From positions 1 through 64,000 of the forward strand of contig NZ_DASSAB010000006.1 in NCBI RefSeq assembly GCF_035685805.1: 64,000 bases of DNA. The letters run 5' to 3'. A program made the position numbers and the translations under genes. Origin of the DNA: Dyella_A sp035685805. Lineage in GTDB: Bacteria > Pseudomonadota > Gammaproteobacteria > Xanthomonadales > Rhodanobacteraceae. The first letter of the stretch is position 1. Each line of letters begins with the position of its first letter. The notes beneath the pieces are model-generated. The model did no database searches. It saw nothing but the letters and a program-made list of their open reading frames with translations, and was not told the origin of the DNA. Of this stretch, positions 31,793-39,463 are shown in pieces.

Positions 31793-32356
31793 TTACTTCT
31801 TGGAGACCTTGGAAGCCTTGGTGGCCTTGACCACCTTGGCCGGTGCAGCCTTCTTGGCGGCAGCCTTTTTCGGCGCAGCCTTCTTTGCAGCAACCTTCTT
31901 TACAGCAACCTTCTTCACGGCAGCCTTCTTGGCAGCCGCCGGCTTCTTGGCGACAGCCTTCTTGGCAGCGACCTTCTTGACAGCAGCCTTCTTGGCAGCC
32001 GGCTTCTTCGCTACCGGCTTCTTGGTGGCGACCTTCTTGGCAGCGACCTTCTTCACGGTGGTTTTCTTGGCAGCCTTCTTGGCGGCCGGTTTCTTTGCAG
32101 CGGGTTTCTTGGCAGTGGCCATGGTTCGTCTCAGCTCCTCATCAGTTGGCAGTGGTTGCCCAGTAAAAGCGTGAAGGAACGCCTCGACCAGCAGATCGCT
32201 GTTGGTGGCGTGCCGAAGATTGTTGACCTGGCGATGGGTGCGCAAATCGGAAAGCAGCCGCAGAACGTGCAACGGGATGGAGACCGTGATCTTGCGTACC
32301 GCTCCGGCCTTCTCACCGTGATCGACATAAGGCTTTACGTATTTCGATGTTGCCAT
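31793..32356 (-). CDS. metJ: MetJ repressor domain fused to a histone-H1-like Lys/Ala-rich tail
   Basis: A 187-residue two-part protein. Residues 1-78 are recognisably MetJ, the ribbon-helix-helix methionine repressor that uses S-adenosylmethionine as corepressor: KITVSIPLHVLRLLSD (DNA-contacting strand and following helix), RQVNNLRHATNSDLL and EAFLHAFTGQPLP match the E. coli protein almost word for word. Where MetJ normally continues to about 105 residues, this protein switches at residue 79 into a tail of KKPAAKK, KKVAAKK and KKAAPKK units resembling bacterial H1-like or AlgP-like proteins. The ATG at 32356 is used because MetJ homology begins there. The junction TDEELRRTMATAKK is in frame with no stop, and residue 79 is itself Met with a Shine-Dalgarno-like GAGGAG upstream, so a free tail may also be made. 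Low-complexity DNA makes copy-number variation in the tail likely. Confidence 0.9.
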   Translation of the reverse strand: MATSKYVKPYVDHGEKAGAVRKITVSIPLHVLRLLSDLRTHRQVNNLRHATNSDLLVEAFLHAFTGQPLPTDEELRRTMATAKKPAAKKPAAKKAAKKTTVKKVAAKKVATKKPVAKKPAAKKAAVKKVAAKKAVAKKPAAAKKAAVKKVAVKKVAAKKAAPKKAAAKKAAPAKVVKATKASKVSKK

Positions 32357-32384
32357 GACACCCGTTCCCCAGAATCTGTTGCGA

Positions 32385-32413
32385 AAGCTATTCCTGAAGA
32401 TTTCACCTGTCAA
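32385..32413 (-). promoter_or_regulatory. Putative promoter of the metJ-fusion gene
   Basis: On the minus strand a perfect -35 TTGACA (32408-32413) is followed after 17 bp by TAGCTT (32385-32390, three of six matches), giving a leader of about 22 bases before the ATG. Confidence 0.5.
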
Positions 32414-32823
32414 TTGATTTTGCGTACTCCCGACGCACCCTTTTCGCGCCTTTCCGGGAGCCGGGAAGGCCCGCCATACAAGGCCTGCCGCGGAAACAAA
32501 GGAAAATCAAATAGACGTCTATACTTCCATTTTCCATCATTCGAGAATGCACTCGATCCCCGAAACCGTTGCCCCGTAAAGGTTTGCGGGCCAATGGCAA
32601 AAAAGCGGGCGGCGCGAACGCATGGCTCGTCGAGCCCCGCACGCACCCCGTTCGTGCATCGAATCGCGTCCGGCGCGCATGAACGAAACGCCACCGGGCG
32701 ACAACAACACGTCAAACATTTTTCGCTGCCCGGCGACTCATCTGGTCGGGCGAAGCATCGCAAAGCGGTCGCGCATGATGCCGAGCGAACCCCTCGCCGG
32801 CATCTCGATGCGGCATGTCGACA
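32414..32823. other. Intergenic stretch upstream of the metJ fusion, with a met-box palindrome
   Basis: About 400 bases with no convincing gene on either strand; short frames here have no start context or familiar composition. It is less GC-rich than its surroundings. The notable element is ATAGACGTCTAT at 32511-32522, containing the MetJ operator octamer AGACGTCT (32513-32520). Confidence 0.5.
32513..32528. promoter_or_regulatory. Candidate MetJ operator (met box)
   Basis: A perfect consensus octamer AGACGTCT (32513-32520) is followed directly by ATACTTCC, which matches the consensus at five of eight positions, the tandem arrangement MetJ dimers bind. It lies about 100 bp upstream of the proposed -35 of the metJ fusion, farther than is usual for direct repression. 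Confidence 0.4.
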
Positions 32824-32854
32824 TAAAAAAACGGCCGCATGGGCGGCCGCTTTT
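32824..32854 (-). terminator. Rho-independent terminator after gcvH
   Basis: On the minus strand CGGCCGC, loop CCAT, GCGGCCG is followed by a run of seven T. It starts about 25 bp after the gcvH stop. Confidence 0.9.
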
Positions 32855-32876
32855 CATGTCCGTCGCGAGCAGCGGA

Positions 32877-33272
32877 TCAGTGGTCTTCGTTTTCGATCTG
32901 CTCGGCATAGGCATCGGCGTCGAGCAGTTCGTCCAGCTCGGAGCGATCGCTGGCACGCACCACGAAAATCCAGCCATCACCGAATGCGTCTTCGTTGATG
33001 AGCTCCGGCTTGTCGGCCAGCACTTCATTCACCGCGACGATCTCGCCGGAGACCGGTGCGTAGATGTCAGACGCGGCCTTCACCGACTCCACCACCGCCA
33101 CGCCGTTGCCGGCCTGCACGCTGGCGCCCACTTCGGGCAGCTCTACGTAGACCAGGTCGCCGAGCTGCGCCTGGGCGTGCTCGGAAATGCCGACGCGGAT
33201 CAGGCCGTCGTCTTCGACACGTGCCCACTCGTGGGACTTGAGGAATTTCAGATCGCCGGGAATCTCGCTCAT
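32877..33272 (-). CDS. gcvH: Glycine cleavage system H protein
   Basis: A 131-residue lipoyl carrier protein that shuttles the aminomethyl group between the P, T and L proteins of glycine cleavage. The lipoylation site is the Lys in VVESVKAASDIYAPVSG, about residue 64. HEWARVE near the N-terminus and the C-terminal GDGWIFVV are typical. The ATG at 33272 is chosen because GcvH proteins begin near this residue; the frame extends further upstream without homology. It lies about 95 bp downstream of gcvT on the same strand. gcvP is not nearby. Confidence 0.97.
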   Translation of the reverse strand: MSEIPGDLKFLKSHEWARVEDDGLIRVGISEHAQAQLGDLVYVELPEVGASVQAGNGVAVVESVKAASDIYAPVSGEIVAVNEVLADKPELINEDAFGDGWIFVVRASDRSELDELLDADAYAEQIENEDH

Positions 33273-33368
33273 GATCGGGTCCAGTGGTTGGAAGAGGAAA
33301 AGGAAGGGGCGGCGCGATTCTAACGCGTCCGTCCGTGCCCGCCGAGTCACCCCGGCAGGGCGCTCAAG

Positions 33369-34469
<1,101 letters not shown>

Positions 34470-34706
34470 GGGCAGTGGCCTGGGGAAAGCGATGATTATC
34501 GCCGCCGGCAAGCACCCCGGGCAATGCGAGGCGCCCGCCGCGGGGCTGGTGCAGGCGTTCGCCGCGTCGCGGCTGAAGGTGATCTGGAGCTGCTGGCAGC
34601 ATGGCGTTCAAAGACCTTGGCCCGAAACGCCACGCAGCAGACCGGACGCCGCGCGGTCCAGCCTGACCGCCCGGGTGCAGGGCACGCGCCCGACCATTCC
34701 GCTCGA
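34470..34706. other. Leader region between the alkB-like gene and gcvT
   Basis: About 240 bases of GC-rich sequence with no gene. I looked on the minus strand for a glycine riboswitch before gcvT and did not see the conserved aptamer cores. Confidence 0.5.
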
Positions 34707-35312
34707 TCAGCTCTCGGGGCGAACGATCCGGCGAAAGGTGAGATTGAGGCGTGGCTGGGTCACCCGCGTCGTGCGCGGCAGGGCGTGCTGGTAGAGCTGT
34801 TGCGTGGCCCCGGCCATGCGCAGCAGGCTGCCATGCGGCAGCGGCAACGTGGAGCGGGCGCGCATGCCACGTTCGTCGCGCTGGCGTGGGCGAAGCACGA
34901 AGCGCCGCTGCGCGCCCAGGCTGACCGACGCGATCACCGGTGCGACGCCAAGCTCGGGTTCGTCATCGCTGTGCCACCCCATGGCATCGCTGCCGTCGCG
35001 GTAGAGATTGGCCAGCACACTGTTGAATTGCGCGCCGCATGCGTGCTCGACGCGCCGGCGCAGCTCGCGCAGGGCATCGGGCCACGGATGCGGCTCGAAC
35101 CGCGTGCGCGAGTAGACGTAGCTGGTGCCGGGGTCGCCGATCCAGCAACTGAGCCGCGGCGAATCGACCTCGCGCCCGAACATGCGGATGCGGTGCTGCT
35201 CCCACCGGATCGTGGCGCTCAGCTGTGCAAGCAGGGCGTCTGCCTCATCTGCCGCGAGCCAGTGCGGGATCAGGGCCAGCTCGGCACCGGGCAGGGGCAG
35301 CGTCTGCCACAT
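34707..35312 (-). CDS. alkB: AlkB-like Fe(II)/2-oxoglutarate-dependent dioxygenase
   Basis: A 201-residue AlkB-family protein, predicted to remove alkyl lesions from nucleic-acid bases by oxidative dealkylation. The HxD iron motif is WHSDDEPELG, the product-binding stretch is NLYRDGSDAMGWHSD, and a basic C-terminal NLTFRRI holds the Arg residues that bind 2-oxoglutarate. PRLSCWIGDP and YSRTRFEPHPWPD are typical of AlkB homologues of the ALKBH2/3-like branch. The ATG at 35312 gives the usual length; upstream ATG 35363 would add 17 residues. Likely co-oriented with the upstream amidase but separated by 100 bp. Confidence 0.88.
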   Translation of the reverse strand: MWQTLPLPGAELALIPHWLAADEADALLAQLSATIRWEQHRIRMFGREVDSPRLSCWIGDPGTSYVYSRTRFEPHPWPDALRELRRRVEHACGAQFNSVLANLYRDGSDAMGWHSDDEPELGVAPVIASVSLGAQRRFVLRPRQRDERGMRARSTLPLPHGSLLRMAGATQQLYQHALPRTTRVTQPRLNLTFRRIVRPES

Positions 35313-35412
35313 CAGCGCGGCCACCGGCGGACCTGTCCATTTGCGGTGCGAGCAGACCCGCATGTAGCCCCTGTATGCACGCCGTCGTTTCCGCCCCGGC
35401 TGCCGACGAGGC

Positions 35413-36810
35413 TCAGGCGATCGCCGGATAGACCGGCTCGGCGTCGAGCGTGGCGGCGATGACCCCGGCCAGCTCGAGCAGGCGCAGATCCGAACCGCGT
35501 GCGCCCACCAGCTGCAGCCCGATCGGCAGCCCGTTGGGCAGCGTGCCCATCGGCAGGCTGACGGCGGGACAGCCGGCGAGGCTGGCGAAGCTGGTGAGGT
35601 CGGCAATCGAATCGGGTGTCGGCCCGTCCAGCGGGAACGCACCCTGCGGCGTGGTCGGCAGAATCAGCACGTCGACCTGGGCAAACAGCCGGCGCATCTT
35701 CAGCGTGGCAGCGTCCAGCACGCGGTCGGCATTGGCGTAGTCGCCGGCAGATTTTTGCGCCGCATACTGGAGCATCCGGCGGAACCGGTCCGATACCGGG
35801 TGGGACGTATCCGCCAGATCGGCGGCGAACGTGCCCAGCATCTCCGCCTCCATCAGCAGCAGCCCCGCGCGACGGGTGCGGGCAAAGTCCCAGTCGCTGA
35901 AGTCGACGGTGCGGCGCTCGCCCAGTTCTCGCGGAAGCTTGTCCATGGCCGCATCGAACACCTCCTGCACCTCGGCAGCGACACCCGCCTCGGCCAGGTT
36001 TCCCAGGAAGCCCGCGCGCAGCCGGCCCGGCTCCCAGTCCGGCAGGTCGAAAGCCACCCGGCGACGGCGCGAGCGGGCGTCGTCGGCGTCGTAGCCGGCC
36101 AGCACCTGCAGCAGCACGGTGAGGTCATCGACACCACGCGCCAGCAGGCCAACCGCATCAAGCCGTCGCGCGGCGGGCACCATGCCGCGCGCGGAGATCT
36201 CGCCGTGGGTCGGCTTGAGCGCGTAGATACCGCAGTAGCTGGCCGGGATGCGAATGGAGCCGAGGCTGTCCGAGCCCACCGCCGCCACCGCCAGGCCGGC
36301 AGCCACCGCCGCGGCCGCACCGCCGGACGAGCCGCCGGCGCTGTAGCCGTGGCGATACGGATTGTGGGTGGGGCCGGAATGGGGATTGTCGGTCGACGCG
36401 CCCAGCGCGCCCTCGTCCATATTGGTCTTGCCGACCAGCAGCGCACCGGACGCACGCAGTCGCGCCACCACGTGGGCGTCGTGCTCCACCGCGTCGACCC
36501 GGCCTGGAAGGCCTGCACGGGTGGGCCATCCGGCCACGTCGAAGTTGTCCTTAAGGGCCATCGGGATGCCGTCCAGGCGACCCATCACGCCATCGCGGCG
36601 GCGCTTGCCGGCCGTGCGCGCCTGCTCCTGCACCAGGCTGCCGCGCACGTCGACGTAGCTGTTGAGCTGGGGATTGATCCGCTCGATCGCCTCCAGGTAA
36701 ACGTCGGCCAGTACCTGCGGCTGCACGCGCTCGGCCGCCAGCCAGTGCAGCAGCTGACACAGCGTGGCGCGCCGCATGTCCAGTTCGGCGATCGGCGGCA
36801 ATGCATTCAT
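35413..36810 (-). CDS. Amidase-signature family enzyme
   Basis: A 465-residue amidase-signature protein. The Ser-cisSer-Lys triad is readable: Lys in MALKDNFDV (about residue 87), the Ser of GYSAGGSSGG (near 160), and the nucleophile Ser in SDSLGSIRIPAS (near 183). Length and the ending PTTPQGAFPL fit amidases rather than the GatA subunit, and no gatB/gatC are near. The substrate amide is unknown. It begins close to a region divergent from the ETF-QO gene (about 175 bp between starts). Confidence 0.9.
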   Translation of the reverse strand: MNALPPIAELDMRRATLCQLLHWLAAERVQPQVLADVYLEAIERINPQLNSYVDVRGSLVQEQARTAGKRRRDGVMGRLDGIPMALKDNFDVAGWPTRAGLPGRVDAVEHDAHVVARLRASGALLVGKTNMDEGALGASTDNPHSGPTHNPYRHGYSAGGSSGGAAAAVAAGLAVAAVGSDSLGSIRIPASYCGIYALKPTHGEISARGMVPAARRLDAVGLLARGVDDLTVLLQVLAGYDADDARSRRRRVAFDLPDWEPGRLRAGFLGNLAEAGVAAEVQEVFDAAMDKLPRELGERRTVDFSDWDFARTRRAGLLLMEAEMLGTFAADLADTSHPVSDRFRRMLQYAAQKSAGDYANADRVLDAATLKMRRLFAQVDVLILPTTPQGAFPLDGPTPDSIADLTSFASLAGCPAVSLPMGTLPNGLPIGLQLVGARGSDLRLLELAGVIAATLDAEPVYPAIA

Positions 36811-36984
36811 TCGGACTCCCCGTGTTCAGTGTCCGACGATTATCACCGCGCTGCGTGAAACGATTGCAAGCGGTGGCGCAGCACGCGTTGCCGCGCGACG
36901 CGCGACCACCGACAATGGGCGTCTTGTTCAATACCGCTGCGCACGGTGTCCCCTGTGTGCAGCCAGGCGACAACGGAGCCAGCG

Positions 36985-38586
36985 ATGAGCGAACGCGAGA
37001 CGATGGAATACGACGTGATCGTCGTGGGTGCCGGCCCCGCGGGTCTGTCTTTCGCGATCCGCCTGAAACAGCTCCAGCCCGACACATCTATATGTGTGAT
37101 CGAGAAGGCCTCGACCATCGGTGCGCAGATCCTCTCCGGCGCGGTGATCGAAACCGGCCCGCTCGACGCGCTGCTGCCCGACTGGCGGAAGAACCCGCCG
37201 CCGATCTGCGTCGACGCGACCGAAGACGAGTTCTGGCTGCTCAGCAAGACCGGCGGGCGCAAGCTGCCGGTGCCGCCGGGCATGAACAACCACGGCAACG
37301 TGATCGTCTCGCTGGGCGCCATGTGCGCCTGGCTGGCGCCGCAGGCCGAAGCGCTGGGCGTGGACGTGTTCCCCGGCTTCGCCGCCGCCGACACCATCTA
37401 CAACGAGGACGGCTCAGTGGCCGGCGTGCAGATCGGCGACATGGGCGTGGCGAAGGACGGCACCCACAAGGCCGGCTACACCCAGGGCATCGACATCAAG
37501 GCCAAGGTCACCGTGCTGGCCGAAGGCGCGCGCGGCAGCCTTACCAAGCAGCTGATCAAGCGTTTCGCGCTGGACCAGGACAGCGACCCGCAGGGCTACT
37601 CCATCGGCATCAAGGAGCTGTGGCAGCTGCCGGCCGGACGCGTCACGCCGGGCAAGATCGTGCACAGCTTCGGCTGGCCGGCCGACACGCGCACCTACGG
37701 CGGCAGCTTCCTCTATCACCTGGACGGTGACCGCGTGGCGCTGGGCTATGTCAGCGGCCTCGACTACACCGACCCAAACTACCAGCCGTGGGAAGCGTTC
37801 CAGCAGTGGAAGAACCACCCGATGATGAAGCCGCTGCTCGAGGGCGGCACCATCCTTTCCGCCGGCGCGCGCGCCATCGTCACCGGCGGTTACCAGTCAC
37901 TGCCCAAGGTGGAGATGCCCGGCGCGCTGCTGATCGGTGATACCGCCGGCCTGCTCAACGTGCCGAAGATCAAGGGCACGCATCAGGCGATCAGGAGCGG
38001 CATGCTCGCCGCCGAGCACCTGGCGGCCCATGAGCTCAAGCCCGCCGGCTTCGACGCGACCCTGCGCGGCTCGGAGGTGATGACCGAGCTGAAGAAGGTC
38101 CGCAACATCAAGCCCGGCTTCAAGAAGGGCCTGTGGTTCGGCATGCTCAATGCCGCCTGGGAGACCGCCGTCGGTGGCGCCTCGCCGTGGACGCTGAAGA
38201 ACAAGCCGGACTGGTCGTCACTGCACAAGATCGGAGAACACGAAGAACCCCGCCGCGACTACGTGCAGCGCGAGTTGCCGCCGCGCGACCGCCTAGCCGG
38301 CGTCTACTTCGCCGCCACCGAGCACGAGGAAGACCAGCCGATCCACCTGCACGTGGCCGACACCTCCATCTGCGTGACGAAGTGCGCCGAGGAATACGGC
38401 AACCCCTGCACCCGCTTCTGCCCCGCCAGCGTGTACGAGATCGTCGACGACGAAGCGGGCAAGCGCCTGCAGATCAACGCCGCCAATTGCGTGCACTGCA
38501 AGACCTGCGACATCAAGGACCCCTACCAGATCATCAACTGGGTGACGCCGGAAGGCGGCTCGGGGCCCAACTACCAGAACATGTAA
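36985..38586 (+). CDS. Electron-transfer-flavoprotein:ubiquinone oxidoreductase
   Basis: A 533-residue membrane-associated flavoprotein that moves electrons from reduced ETF to ubiquinone. Motifs: FAD-binding VVGAGPAGLSFAIRL at about residues 12-26, IEKASTIGAQILSGAV, GDTAGLLNVPKIKGTHQAIRSG, and a C-terminal 4Fe-4S domain with Cys in CAEEYGNPCTRFCPA and in NCVHCKTCDIKDP. ATG 36985 is preferred over 36946: GGAG lies eight bases before it and homology begins just after. Two polysaccharide-type genes now separate it from its partner genes etfB and etfA. Confidence 0.96.
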   Translation: MSERETMEYDVIVVGAGPAGLSFAIRLKQLQPDTSICVIEKASTIGAQILSGAVIETGPLDALLPDWRKNPPPICVDATEDEFWLLSKTGGRKLPVPPGMNNHGNVIVSLGAMCAWLAPQAEALGVDVFPGFAAADTIYNEDGSVAGVQIGDMGVAKDGTHKAGYTQGIDIKAKVTVLAEGARGSLTKQLIKRFALDQDSDPQGYSIGIKELWQLPAGRVTPGKIVHSFGWPADTRTYGGSFLYHLDGDRVALGYVSGLDYTDPNYQPWEAFQQWKNHPMMKPLLEGGTILSAGARAIVTGGYQSLPKVEMPGALLIGDTAGLLNVPKIKGTHQAIRSGMLAAEHLAAHELKPAGFDATLRGSEVMTELKKVRNIKPGFKKGLWFGMLNAAWETAVGGASPWTLKNKPDWSSLHKIGEHEEPRRDYVQRELPPRDRLAGVYFAATEHEEDQPIHLHVADTSICVTKCAEEYGNPCTRFCPASVYEIVDDEAGKRLQINAANCVHCKTCDIKDPYQIINWVTPEGGSGPNYQNM

Positions 38587-38614
38587 GAGGCGGAGGTCGC
38601 CACGAGGGCAAGGC

Positions 38615-39463
38615 ATGCGGATAGAGGATGTAAGTGACCGCCTGGTGCGGAACAGCCAGGGGATCTACGTCGGCCCGCGGGTGGGTGATGTGTCGTACTC
38701 GCAGACCGGCCATGCCGACTGCTTTCAGGTGGAGGACCGGTCATTCTGGTTCAGGCATCGCAACGACTGCATCGCGGCGTTGGTTACCCGCTTTCCCTAC
38801 ACCGGAACATTGCTCGATATCGGAGGCGGGAACGGCTACGTGTCCCAGCGCCTGATCGCGCTGGGCGGTGACGTGGTTCTGATCGAGCCGGGCCCGATGG
38901 GGGCACTCAACGCAAGAAAGCAACGCGGCATCGACAACGTTGCGTGCGCGTTGCTCGAGGACGCCGGATTCAAGCCGGGGACGTTTGGCGCCATAGGCAT
39001 GTTCGACGTCATTGAACACATCGAGGACGATCGCGGATTCCTGGATCAGATAGCGCCTTTGCTTGCCGCTGACGGCAGGCTTTACCTGACCGTGCCCTGT
39101 CACACGTGGTTGTGGTCCGGCGCCGATGTGTCGGCAGGGCACTTTCGCCGACACACCAGGCGCAGCCTGCAGGCGCTGCTCTCCGAGCGATTCGTCATTG
39201 ACTACATCAGCTACTTCTTTCAACCGCTGGTGCTTCCGCAGTGGCTGCTGCGCGCGCTCCCTTATCGCCTCGGCCGGGGGCGTGACAGCGTTCTGTCCAC
39301 GGCCGCCGAACACGGCACGAGCGAGGGCCTCATGGTGCGCGTGCTCGAGAGGCTGTTGAGGCCCGAGTTGCAGAAGGTCATGCGCGGCGAAACCATCCGC
39401 TTCGGCGCCAGCGCGCTGGTTGCAGCCCGCCTCAAGCCTCGTTCCCAGTCCTCCGGTACCTAA
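38615..39463 (+). CDS. Class I SAM-dependent methyltransferase
   Basis: A 282-residue methyltransferase with motif I LLDIGGGNGYVS (about residues 66-77), an acidic residue closing strand 2 (VVLIEPGP), and GMFDVIEHIEDD with the usual post-motif loop. It resembles methyltransferases found in surface-polysaccharide clusters, which cap or decorate sugars; the target is unknown. Its TAA stop overlaps the ATG of the following glycosyltransferase by one base, so the two form a unit inserted between ETF-QO and etfB. Confidence 0.85.
   Translation: MRIEDVSDRLVRNSQGIYVGPRVGDVSYSQTGHADCFQVEDRSFWFRHRNDCIAALVTRFPYTGTLLDIGGGNGYVSQRLIALGGDVVLIEPGPMGALNARKQRGIDNVACALLEDAGFKPGTFGAIGMFDVIEHIEDDRGFLDQIAPLLAADGRLYLTVPCHTWLWSGADVSAGHFRRHTRRSLQALLSERFVIDYISYFFQPLVLPQWLLRALPYRLGRGRDSVLSTAAEHGTSEGLMVRVLERLLRPELQKVMRGETIRFGASALVAARLKPRSQSSGT

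Noticed and set aside
31580..32998. 472-codon plus-strand frame rich in Leu, Gly and Ser
   Set aside because: It is the complement of the Lys/Ala-rich repeats of the metJ fusion; repetitive only because that gene is.
34470..34706. Glycine riboswitch before gcvT
   Set aside because: The minus-strand leader was read for the conserved aptamer cores and none was seen.
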